Of a DNA stretch of 37,040 bases, positions 16,167 to 23,279 are shown piece after piece. Under the pieces are notes generated by a model. The model saw nothing but the letters and a program-made list of their open reading frames with translations. It did not search any database and was not told the origin of the DNA. The stretch comes from Nitrospirota bacterium (GTDB lineage Bacteria; Nitrospirota; Leptospirillia; Leptospirillales; Leptospirillaceae): assembly GCA_021828805.1 (NCBI GenBank), contig JAJZCZ010000011.1, forward strand, positions 1-37,040. Reading direction: 5' to 3'. Within the stretch, counting starts at the first letter, position 1; every line of letters starts with the position of its first letter. The position numbers and the translations under genes are program-made.

Positions 16167-17057
16167 GTGGATCCGATATCCGGACCTGTCGTCCTGTTTC
16201 ATTGCGGTACGGGGTCGGAGCTGACCCCCGGGGTCAGGATGTTCTTGGGGGAGATTCTTCCGGAGATTTCCGGCCGGATCCGCGGCAGGGAGGGCGCGCT
16301 CGATCTTGCTGTGTGGTGTGTGAGCCGGCTCGAAGAGTCCGGACTCTTCAATGCAGGGAGAGGGGCGATCCCCCAGGCGGACGGAGTTGTTCGCCGCGAT
16401 GCCGGTGCCATGGTCGGGGATTCGATGAAAGCTCTGGGGATCAGCCAGGTGAGGGGGATCCCCCTGATGTCGCGCCTGGTGGCCTCTCTTCACGGGAAAA
16501 GCGCTCATGTGCACCTGTCCGGAGTCATGGTTGAGCCATGGGCCCGTCAAAATGGCTGGCCGGAGGCTGGTTTCCAGGAAGAGGGTCACCCCGATCCCCT
16601 GTCCTTCTGGAGTGAGGCAGGGGAGAGTGGAAGCGGAACGGTGGGGTGCGTTGTGCGGGATGGAGACGGCCATCTGGCAGCGGTTACCTCCACTGGCGGT
16701 ATTGGCCGGATGTGGCCCGGCCGGATCGGGGACAGCCCCATCGTCGGAGGAGGGTTCTATGCCGACGACACGCTCGGGGCAATTTCGATGACGGGGGTCG
16801 GGGAGGCGATTCTGACCTCCGGTGGCGGGGTGGCCCTTCTGGTTTCCATGGCCCATGCAGCTACGGAAGGGCCCGCTTCCGATTGTGCCCGGGCATGGCT
16901 GGAGAGGGTTCAAAAACGGTTCGGGGCGACGGCCGGATGTGTGGGGATTTCCCGGGGTCAGCCGTTTTTTGCCCATACCTCTTCGCTGATGGTCCGGGGG
17001 TATGTGGGAGGGGACCGGTTCTTTGTGGCCGATCGCGCCGATCGTGATCCTTTTTGA
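16167..17057 (+). CDS. Isoaspartyl peptidase/L-asparaginase family (Ntn hydrolase)
   Basis: A 296-residue plant-type asparaginase (peptidase family T2). These enzymes self-cleave before a Thr that becomes the N-terminal nucleophile and hydrolyse isoaspartyl dipeptides or asparagine. The nucleophile is probably Thr158 in GSGTVGCVVRDGDG. Supporting motifs are LFNAGRGAI (about 61-68), AVTSTGGIGRMWPGRIGDSP and IVGGGFYAD. The GTG start has GAGGAGGG just upstream and lies 18 bp after the terminator T-run. The substrate is not certain, because some members are glycosylasparaginases or act on other amides. Confidence 0.87.
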   Translation: MDPISGPVVLFHCGTGSELTPGVRMFLGEILPEISGRIRGREGALDLAVWCVSRLEESGLFNAGRGAIPQADGVVRRDAGAMVGDSMKALGISQVRGIPLMSRLVASLHGKSAHVHLSGVMVEPWARQNGWPEAGFQEEGHPDPLSFWSEAGESGSGTVGCVVRDGDGHLAAVTSTGGIGRMWPGRIGDSPIVGGGFYADDTLGAISMTGVGEAILTSGGGVALLVSMAHAATEGPASDCARAWLERVQKRFGATAGCVGISRGQPFFAHTSSLMVRGYVGGDRFFVADRADRDPF

Positions 17058-17084
17058 GGGGTAACGGGAAGAGTATGAATTTCG

Positions 17085-17114
17085 TTGTGTTGGAGAAAAG
17101 TCCGGCCGTATAAT
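17085..17114 (+). promoter_or_regulatory. Promoter of the zinc-ribbon gene
   Basis: A perfect -10, TATAAT, at 17109-17114, with a weak -35 TTGTGT at 17085-17090 (18-bp spacer). It is 71 bp before the GTG at 17185. Confidence 0.6.
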
Positions 17115-17184
17115 AAAAGGAACCAGGCCGGACGGCCGTCCGAAACCTTGAACGGATCGCCCCAGATATGACAGGAGACTTCCC

Positions 17185-17358
17185 GTGCCACATCCCTACT
17201 TCGATTACGACCCTTCCGAGGATATTGAAATCCCCTATGCGAAACTGAAGACCGACGGACCCGAATGTCCCTTCTGCGGGGAACCGACCATGCTCGTCGA
17301 CGGAGACTTTGTCTGTATCGACTGCAATGGAGGATGGTACGGGCCGGAGATCGGCTGA
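17185..17358 (+). CDS. Small zinc-ribbon protein
   Basis: A 57-residue protein starting at GTG (AGGAG about 8 bp upstream). It has an acidic N-terminus (HPYFDYDPSEDIEIPYAKLK) and one four-cysteine zinc knuckle pair, CPFC at about 28-31 and CIDC at about 44-47, ending GGWYGPEIG. Such single zinc ribbons bind nucleic acid or proteins; no specific family was recognised. It has its own promoter with a perfect -10. Confidence 0.72.
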   Translation: MPHPYFDYDPSEDIEIPYAKLKTDGPECPFCGEPTMLVDGDFVCIDCNGGWYGPEIG

Positions 17359-17375
17359 TCCAGCTCCGTTTGACC

Positions 17376-17405
17376 TTGACTTAACCCCGCCGCCAAACGT
17401 ACCAT
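17376..17405 (+). promoter_or_regulatory. Candidate promoter of tRNA-Arg
   Basis: TTGACT at 17376-17381, an 18-bp spacer and TACCAT at 17400-17405, about 80 bp before the mature tRNA. Confidence 0.4.
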
Positions 17406-17483
17406 TCAGGATCGTAAGACTCTAAGGATTCTTCCAAAGGGACGTTCCTTCCCGATCCCTCCGACTTTTTCCCTTCCTTACTT

Positions 17484-17560
17484 GCCCCCGTAGCTCAGGT
17501 GGACAGAGCAGAGGTTTCCTAAACCTTTGGCCGGGTGTTCAAATCACCCCGGGGGCACCA
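17484..17560 (+). tRNA. tRNA-Arg(CCU)
   Basis: A complete cloverleaf. Acceptor stem GCCCCCG/CGGGGGC; D stem GCTC/GAGC; anticodon stem GAGGT/ACCTT with loop TTCCTAA (anticodon CCT, reads AGG); T arm GGGTG-TTCAAAT-CACCC; discriminator A and an encoded CCA at 17558-17560. Confidence 0.96.
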
Positions 17561-17789
17561 CTTCTTCATATTAAAAACTCCGAAACAGTCAACGAAAATT
17601 TCAGGTGCTCCCTGTCGCTATAATCTCTCCCATCAGGAGTCTCCTTCTGAATTGTTGTGTTTGGGCAACCATCAGGAGAAGGCGTTTTCTTCTTTCGCTC
17701 CTGTGTTGAGTTCCTGTAATGCTGGGGGGGCCATATACTGCTGTAAGTTCTCAATTGGCTTGACGTTGAAAAAGGCCACGGTCTCCCCC

Positions 17790-17821
17790 GAGAATGGGTG
17801 TTGTGCACACAGCCTATTCTC
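17790..17821. repeat. Imperfect 32-bp palindrome upstream of the transposase remnant
   Basis: GAGAAT at the left end pairs with ATTCTC at the right, centred on TGTGCACA. It lies 15 bp before the transposase stump and may be part of the insertion-sequence left end. The rest of 17561-17835 is AT-richer and carries no gene I can support. Confidence 0.4.
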
Positions 17822-17835
17822 AACAGAGAGGATCA

Positions 17836-18030
17836 GTGGCCGACAGTAACGCTCCCCTGAATCCGGACCTTTTGCCAAAATTTCTGTCCGGTGATGGAGA
17901 AAGAATGAAAAAGCTGGTCGATTCGGTGTTGAACCAGGTTCTGGAAGCCCAGATGGCCGATCATTTGGGGGCGGATTATCATGAACGATTGAGCGATCGG
18001 ACGGGTTACCGAAACGGATATCGGGAATGA
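17836..18030 (+). pseudogene. IS256-family transposase, N-terminal fragment
   Basis: A 64-residue stump from the GTG at 17836. The text LVDSVLNQVLEAQMADHLGA followed by ERLSDRTGYRNGYRE is the conserved N-terminal block of IS256/Mutator-type transposases, which are normally about 400 residues. The frame ends at TGA (18028-18030) right where the family continues with its Pro/Arg-rich block, and the DDE catalytic region is absent. No right terminal repeat was found before icd. It is a dead remnant between tRNA-Arg and the icd regulatory region. Confidence 0.82.
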
Positions 18031-18080
18031 CAGCATGCGACGCGAGCATGGTTCCCCTTGACATTTTTTGACCTCTTTTT

Positions 18081-18097
18081 ATGTGCGAATTTACACT
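18081..18097 (+). promoter_or_regulatory. Candidate enhancer site for the NtrC-type regulator (icd copy)
   Basis: ATGTGCGAATTTACACT, an imperfect GTG-N8-CAC dyad. The same motif, 15 of 17 bases, stands upstream of dabB in the same orientation relative to the gene. Its centre lies about 125 bp upstream of the -24 GG of the icd sigma-54 promoter, a normal distance for an enhancer-binding protein. Confidence 0.6.
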
Positions 18098-18212
18098 AAA
18101 TACCTTCATTAAGTGCTAATACGCTCTATTTATGCGTGCACTATCGCTCTCTATGGATTTCTAATTTTTTTAAATTTATTTATCCAAGAAGATTTGGATG
18201 ATGTGTTTTTTT

Positions 18213-18228
18213 TGGCACTTCTCTTGCT
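18213..18228 (+). promoter_or_regulatory. Sigma-54 (-24/-12) promoter of icd
   Basis: TGGCACTTCTCTTGCT fits the consensus TGGCAYRNNNNTTGCW at every fixed position except R (here T), with the required 10 bp between GG and GC. The transcription start would be about 18239, giving a leader of about 72 nt that contains a hairpin (CCGACC/GGTCGG around 18243-18268). Confidence 0.78.
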
Positions 18229-18310
18229 TAGCAGAGGATGCCCGACCCTTCAATGAAGAAAGGTCGGAAACACACCGGACTCAACGTCTGACGAATGGAG
18301 GTTTCAAACG

Positions 18311-19321
18311 ATGGGAAAACATGTCATCACGATGCTTCCCGGCGAGGGAACAGGGCCGGAAATTTGCGAAGCAGTCCGGAAGGTCATCGACCACAGCGGC
18401 GTGGAGATTGCCTGGGAGTACGAGGATATCGGTCTCGACTGCCTGGAAAAGCATGGAACTCTTCTTCCTGAGAAGACCATCAAGTCGATTGCAAAGAACA
18501 AGATTGCCATCAAGGGCCCCACGACCACCCCGATCGGGACTGGCCACAAAAGCGCGAACGTGACGCTTCGGAAACTCTTTGATCTCTACGCCAATGTTCG
18601 TCCGGCCAAGCTTATCCCCGTCCTCAAGCGTCCCTGGGACCAGATTGATATCCTGACTTTCCGGGAAAACACCGAGGATTCTTACGCAGCCATCGAACAC
18701 ATGGTCTCCGACGAGGTGGCTCAGTGCCTCAAGGTGATCACCTGGCCGGGATCTGTCCGGATCGCCGAGTTTGCCTTCAAGTGGGCCAAGGCCAACGGAC
18801 GCAAGAAGATTCAGTGCGTCCACAAGGCGAACATCATGAAGATGACCGACGGTATCTTCCTGGACGCCTTCCGCGAGGTGGCAAAAAAATATCCTGAGAT
18901 CGAAGCTGGTGACATCATCGTCGACAACTGCTGCATGCAGCTCGTGAGAAATCCCGCACAGTTCGATTGCCTCGTGCTCCCGAACCTCTATGGGGATATC
19001 CTCTCCGACCTCTGCGCCGGACTCGTCGGCGGACTGGGATTTGCTCCCGGCGCCAACATCGGTGACAACTGTTCCATCTTCGAGGCGGTTCACGGATCGG
19101 CTCCAAAATACGCCGGAATGAAGAAGGTCAACCCCTCTGCTGTCCTCCTGTCTGGAGTGATGATGCTTCGCTGGATCGGTGAAGAAGCCGCCGCGAGCAA
19201 GATCGAGAAGGGAATGAACAAGGTTCTGGCCGAAGCCAAGACCCTGACCTACGATGCCGGTGGTACTGCGTCGACCGACCAGTATGCCGAGGCCATCATG
19301 CGTGCTATGGACACCATCTAA
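18311..19321 (+). CDS. icd: Isocitrate dehydrogenase, catalytic subunit
   Basis: Interconverts isocitrate with 2-oxoglutarate and CO2; in reductive-TCA autotrophs the reaction runs toward CO2 fixation. A 336-residue protein of the isocitrate/isopropylmalate dehydrogenase fold: GPTTTPIGTGHKSANVTLRK (substrate Ser/Asn/Arg), FRENTEDSYAAIEH (catalytic Tyr125), catalytic Lys172 (HKANIMKM), metal Asp205, Asp229 and Asp233, and the cofactor loop FEAVHGSAPKYAG. Lys266-Tyr267 match the E. coli residues that select NADP. Thr121 stands where E. coli ICDH has its regulatory Ser113. It most resembles Thermus-type ICDH but lacks that enzyme's C-terminal domain, which appears to be the next gene. GGAGG precedes the ATG. 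Sigma-54 promoter upstream. Confidence 0.92.
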   Translation: MGKHVITMLPGEGTGPEICEAVRKVIDHSGVEIAWEYEDIGLDCLEKHGTLLPEKTIKSIAKNKIAIKGPTTTPIGTGHKSANVTLRKLFDLYANVRPAKLIPVLKRPWDQIDILTFRENTEDSYAAIEHMVSDEVAQCLKVITWPGSVRIAEFAFKWAKANGRKKIQCVHKANIMKMTDGIFLDAFREVAKKYPEIEAGDIIVDNCCMQLVRNPAQFDCLVLPNLYGDILSDLCAGLVGGLGFAPGANIGDNCSIFEAVHGSAPKYAGMKKVNPSAVLLSGVMMLRWIGEEAAASKIEKGMNKVLAEAKTLTYDAGGTASTDQYAEAIMRAMDTI

Positions 19322-19348
19322 GACCCCTACGAACGAAGGAGCTCTGTC

Positions 19349-19696
19349 ATGTTGACAAAAGCAACGACCGGTCGCGCAAAGCGGCCTTCAAAGCCCATTA
19401 CCCTCGTGGGTGTTGATGTTTATATCATCACTGAAAATGGTATTCCCCAGTTTGACGACTACGGCGCCTTCAAGATCGAGTTCATCTCTAACCGTGGCAC
19501 CAAGGTGTGGCCGGGTTATGTGAGCGAAGATCTCATGCTGGTCAACTGGTATCGTTGCCGCTTCATGGCGACCAAGACAGTGACCGATGCGGATGTGGAT
19601 ACCTTCCTGGCTGCCCTGACAAAGAAGTGGAAGTGGTCTGCAGCCCAGAAGCTCTGGAACTACGGAGACGAAGCAGGATTCAGCAAGGCCTACTAG
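19349..19696 (+). CDS. Stand-alone C-terminal domain of Thermus-type isocitrate dehydrogenase
   Basis: A 115-residue soluble protein, 27 bp after icd, with AAGGAG before its ATG. VGVDVYIITENGIPQ, FKIEFISNRGTKVWP, WYRCRFMATK and EAGFSKAY line up, in order and spacing, with the C-terminal domain that I recall of Thermus thermophilus ICDH (VGVDVFVETN, KMISNRGTQVYP, HYRCRF, EPGFTKA). There the domain is fused to the enzyme and makes inter-subunit contacts. Here it is a separate gene with its own ribosome site, not a frameshift product. It is probably a second subunit of the dehydrogenase. The homology is from memory and untested. Confidence 0.72.
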   Translation: MLTKATTGRAKRPSKPITLVGVDVYIITENGIPQFDDYGAFKIEFISNRGTKVWPGYVSEDLMLVNWYRCRFMATKTVTDADVDTFLAALTKKWKWSAAQKLWNYGDEAGFSKAY

Positions 19697-19726
19697 GACG
19701 CTGTTCACTCTGGCAGCTCTGTAAAA

Positions 19727-19757
19727 GGGAGGGGAGAAATCCCCTCTCTTTTTTTTT
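19727..19757 (+). terminator. Rho-independent terminator of the icd unit
   Basis: GAGGGGA (19729-19735), loop GAAA, TCCCCTC (19740-19746), extended by flanking pairs and followed by nine T. A second inverted repeat, CTTTTGG/CCAAAAG at 19760-19778, follows in the convergent gap. Confidence 0.92.
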
Positions 19758-19797
19758 GCCTTTTGGGGAGGCCAAAAGCGTCAGCCTGGGAGGCGGT

Positions 19798-21222
19798 TCA
19801 GGGCTCTTCGTCTGCCCCGCCCTTCTCTTCTTCCTCCTGGTCGGCTTTCAGGCGGCGGTCAAGAGCCCAGCGGCTGATGCCAAGTGCCTGGGCGGCCCGG
19901 GTCTTGTTTCCTCCCGAGCGGGCGAGAATATCGGCAATCAGTCGGCGCTCGATGCCATCGAGCGTGTCCGCTCCGATCCGGAATGGGAGGAGAAGACTGC
20001 TGGGATCGCTGTCTTCTGTCGGGGCCACGGGAAGAGGCTCAAAGCCGGAAGCGCGGAGGTCTGTCGGAAAGTGGCCCGGCTCGAGTTGGGTTCCGGAGCA
20101 GAAGAGGACGGCCCTCTCCACCAGGTTTGAGAGCTCCCGGATATTTCCGGGAAAGGAGTAGCTCTTTAAAAGCTTTTGGGCGGACGGAGAGATGCGAAGG
20201 ATCTTCTTTCGGAAGGTCTGTGCTGACAGGTGAAGGAAGCGCTCGGCCAGGGGAACAATATCGCCCACCCGGTCCCGAAGGGGGGGGATGGCGAGGGTCA
20301 CGACATTCAGGCGGTAGAAAAGATCCTCCCGAAACCGCCCTTCCTTGACTGCAACACGGAGATCGCGGTGGGTGGCCGCCATGAACCTGACATTGATGGG
20401 GAAGGGGGCGCCTCCACCGACGCGCCGGATGGTGCGTTCCTCGATGACCCGGAGAAGTTTGGCCTGAAGGGGCAGGGGAAGGTCACCAATCTCGTCGAGA
20501 AGGACCGTTCCTCCTTCGGCCAGCTCCACGAGGCCGATACGCCGTCCGGTGGCCCCGGTAAAGGAGCCCTTTTCAAAGCCGAAGAGCTCGCTTTCAAAGA
20601 GCTCGGAGGGGATGGCGGGGCAGTCCACTTCGATGAAGGGGCGGTCTCCGGAGGGGCCATTGTAATGGAGAACCTTGGCGACATATTCCTTTCCGGTTCC
20701 GGTCTCCCCCTGAAGAAGGACCGTCACCCGGTCATTTTCGACAAGTCCCGCTACCTGATCCCGCAAGGTCGCTCCTGCCGGGCTATCTGCAATCATGCGG
20801 TCGAGAGAGTAGCGACCGGACTGCCGGCTTGTCCAGTAGCGGGCCTCCCGGGAGAGCGCGAGAAAGCGGACAGCATTCGAGACGGAAAGAAAAAGCTCAT
20901 CCATGTCGATATTTTTCGAGACGAAGTCGAAGGCCCCGAGGCGCATCGCCTCCACCGCGTCCTTGACGGTCCCCCGGGCGGTGAGGAGGATGACGGGGAT
21001 ATCGAGGTCGGAGGAGCGGATTTCTCGAAGGAGATCAAGCCCCGACATTCCCGGCATGACGATATCCAGGAGAAGAATGTCGGGAGGGGCTGTCCGGAGA
21101 GCCTTCAGACCCTCTTCTGCGGAGGTGGCGGTCTCGACGGTGTAGCCCCGCTCGGAGAGGCGAAGGGCGAAGGCCTCCCGGATCAGAGGTTCGTCTTCCA
21201 CCAAAAGAATGTGTGAACTCAT
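19798..21222 (-). CDS. NtrC-family sigma-54-dependent response regulator
   Basis: A 474-residue activator with three domains. The receiver (1-120) has acidic pocket D10/E11 and phosphoacceptor D53 (LLLDIVMPG). The AAA+ domain (about 140-375) has Walker A GETGTGKE (172-179), the sigma-54 loop GSFTGA (219-224; canonical GAFTGA with Ala to Ser) and Walker [12 protein letters not shown] (about 237-246). A Fis-type helix-turn-helix ([22 protein letters not shown]) lies near the C-terminus. It binds enhancers and opens sigma-54 holoenzyme complexes with ATP. Its ATG overlaps the histidine-kinase stop by 4 bp. Both sigma-54 promoters in this window are its likely targets, including that of its own operon. 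Confidence 0.95.
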   Translation of the reverse strand: MSSHILLVEDEPLIREAFALRLSERGYTVETATSAEEGLKALRTAPPDILLLDIVMPGMSGLDLLREIRSSDLDIPVILLTARGTVKDAVEAMRLGAFDFVSKNIDMDELFLSVSNAVRFLALSREARYWTSRQSGRYSLDRMIADSPAGATLRDQVAGLVENDRVTVLLQGETGTGKEYVAKVLHYNGPSGDRPFIEVDCPAIPSELFESELFGFEKGSFTGATGRRIGLVELAEGGTVLLDEIGDLPLPLQAKLLRVIEERTIRRVGGGAPFPINVRFMAATHRDLRVAVKEGRFREDLFYRLNVVTLAIPPLRDRVGDIVPLAERFLHLSAQTFRKKILRISPSAQKLLKSYSFPGNIRELSNLVERAVLFCSGTQLEPGHFPTDLRASGFEPLPVAPTEDSDPSSLLLPFRIGADTLDGIERRLIADILARSGGNKTRAAQALGISRWALDRRLKADQEEEEKGGADEEP

Positions 21223-23279
21223 GGAGTCTCCTGTTCCTGTCTCAGGGGAAGCCAGACTGTGGCTTTCACCCCTCCTTCCCCGGGGCTGTCGATCAGCATG
21301 TGTCCCCGATGGCGGTCGACGATGTCACGGCAGATCGTGAGTCCCAGCCCCACACCCTTGGCCTTGCCGTGGGTGAAGAAGGGCTCATTGATACGTTTGA
21401 GAAAGGCCGGAGGAATCCCGGGCCCGGTGTCTGTGAGCGAGACGCACACCCCTTCTCCTGCGGGCCGGTTTTCCCGGGCGAGATGGATGGTGAGGGATCC
21501 TCCTCCAGCGGACATGGCGTCGAGGGCATTCATGGCAAGATTGAGAAAGACCTGCTGCAAAGGACCCCGGGCCCCTTCCACGGAAGGAAGGGCGCTCTCC
21601 TGGGTGATCCGGACGGAGACCTGTCGCTTCTTGAAGGTTTCGGAGAGGAGGGACTGTGTGTCCTGGATGAGTTCATCGAGGGAGATCTCGGAGAAGCTGA
21701 AGCTTCTTGGCTTGAGTTGGGAAAGATGAGACTCAAGAAGCTCATCGATTCTTCTGGCCTCCCGGGTGATGAGCGTGGCCTGGCGGCGAAGGGTCTCCGG
21801 AAGATCCCGGCTTTGCCCCATGTGGTCGGCAAGGCTTCCGATCCCGATCAGGGGGTTCCGGATTTCGTGGAGCAGGCCTCCGGCAAGCTGGCCCACCAGG
21901 CGGATCTGCTCGGTCTGCCGGAGGGCCTCGAGAAGACGCTCACGCTCCGAGAGATCGGTCAGGATGGCGAGAAAATACCGGATGGTACCGTCGGGATCCA
22001 TCACGGGGCTGATATTTTCCCAGACGAGACATTCTGTCTTGTCCCGCCGCCGGTTGATGAATCGTCCGGTAAAGGGTTTGCCGGCGAGAAGGTTTTGCCA
22101 GAGGGTGTCATAGAACTCCGGGGGCTGGCGGCCGGATGAAAGAATTCTCGGGGTGCGTCCGATCGCCTCCTGCCGGCTGATTCCCGACATCCGTTCCATC
22201 GCGGGGTTCCATTCGAGGATCATTCCCCGGGTATCGGTGAGGATCACCCCGTCCTGGAGCTGGGCAAAGAGTCTTTTATAAAGAGAGAGCTGTGTTTCCT
22301 CCCTTTTCCAGCGTTCAAGCAGGGTCGCGAAGGTATTGGCGACCGTCTCAAGAAAGGCGATCTCGGTCGGATCAAAGTGCCGGACGCTGACGGTATGCGC
22401 GCTCATCGCTCCCAGAACCTGGTTCTGGAACATCATGGGGACACTCACCCCCGAGCGGACGTTGTGTTCGGAGAGGAGCTTGGAAGGGGAAAAGCGCTTT
22501 TCGGTGAGAAGGTCCTCCACGATGACTGCCGTCTTCTGTCGGATTGCAAATCCCGCCTGAGAGTGGATTCCTCCTTCCTGGACATAGCTTCCGACAAGTC
22601 CGGATCGCCAGCCGACTCCGGCCATCAGGTGGAGCAGGGGATCGGAGTCTCCCGGAATCAGGATCTTGCAGAACTCCACGTCAAGGGCATGGGCGGTTTC
22701 GCGGGCGGCTACATCAGCGATTTCGGTGATCTCCGCCCCTTTGACGGCGAGGTGGGCGATTCGGCCGAGGACTTCCTGATAACGTCCAAAGGCCAGAGTT
22801 TCCCGTGCCAGAACCTCAAGATCGGTCATGTCCTGAACATGGATGAGGGCCTGATCCTTACCCCCCTCCATGGAGGGGAGCCGGATGGTCTGGCAGTCGA
22901 CAATACGCGGCTCCCCCTTGGGGGTTCGGGCGGCAATCTTGCGACGGAGACCGGTGTTACCGGCTAAGACCTCCCGGGCCTGGTCCTTCAGGAGAGACTC
23001 GAGGGAGCGAGAACCTGTCGAGGAATTGACCGAAAGCCCTTTAAGAATTCTTTCGCACCCGGGAGAGGCAAAGTGAACCGATCCCTTGTGGTCAATCAGG
23101 CAGAACCCTCCCTCTCCCTCCTCTTCCGGATCCCGAGAGAGGATCCGTTCGAGGGGAATCGTAAAGGAGAGTGTCCCGAGCGTATCTTTTCTGGGTGCTT
23201 TCACATCAGACCTCATTTTTTCCTGCTGAGAGGGGGGGAGGAAGGTAAGAGCCCCTCCTCCCTTTCGGATACGGCTCAT
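21219..23279 (-). CDS. Soluble PAS-GAF-PAS sensor histidine kinase
   Basis: A 686-residue kinase with no membrane segment, so the stimulus is cytoplasmic. Order: PAS-like domain (about 55-150), GAF (about 190-325), PAS (about 335-450, with GVILTDTRGMILEWNPAMERMSG), HisKA with phospho-His about 471 (GGLLHEIRNPL), and HATPase_c with N box NLAMNALDAM, G1 DTGPGIP and G2 KGVGLGL. The chosen ATG overlaps the dabA stop by 4 bp (ATGA), mirroring the other junctions in the operon; a later ATG at 23216 with a weak AGG is possible, and an earlier one at 23330 lies inside dabA. It probably phosphorylates the adjacent NtrC-type regulator. The ligand is unknown; an inorganic-carbon-related signal is inferred from the operon. 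Confidence 0.9.
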   Translation of the reverse strand: MSRIRKGGGALTFLPPSQQEKMRSDVKAPRKDTLGTLSFTIPLERILSRDPEEEGEGGFCLIDHKGSVHFASPGCERILKGLSVNSSTGSRSLESLLKDQAREVLAGNTGLRRKIAARTPKGEPRIVDCQTIRLPSMEGGKDQALIHVQDMTDLEVLARETLAFGRYQEVLGRIAHLAVKGAEITEIADVAARETAHALDVEFCKILIPGDSDPLLHLMAGVGWRSGLVGSYVQEGGIHSQAGFAIRQKTAVIVEDLLTEKRFSPSKLLSEHNVRSGVSVPMMFQNQVLGAMSAHTVSVRHFDPTEIAFLETVANTFATLLERWKREETQLSLYKRLFAQLQDGVILTDTRGMILEWNPAMERMSGISRQEAIGRTPRILSSGRQPPEFYDTLWQNLLAGKPFTGRFINRRRDKTECLVWENISPVMDPDGTIRYFLAILTDLSERERLLEALRQTEQIRLVGQLAGGLLHEIRNPLIGIGSLADHMGQSRDLPETLRRQATLITREARRIDELLESHLSQLKPRSFSFSEISLDELIQDTQSLLSETFKKRQVSVRITQESALPSVEGARGPLQQVFLNLAMNALDAMSAGGGSLTIHLARENRPAGEGVCVSLTDTGPGIPPAFLKRINEPFFTHGKAKGVGLGLTICRDIVDRHRGHMLIDSPGEGGVKATVWLPLRQEQETP

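Noticed and set aside
18058-18085. TTGACA-N16-TATGTG as the main icd promoter
   Set aside because: The -10 is poor and it would overlap the enhancer motif, leaving a leader of over 200 nt; the sigma-54 element fits better, although a second promoter cannot be excluded.
20230-22139. Forward open frames opposite the regulator and kinase
   Set aside because: Antisense shadows; Walker, HisKA and HATPase motifs are all on the reverse strand.
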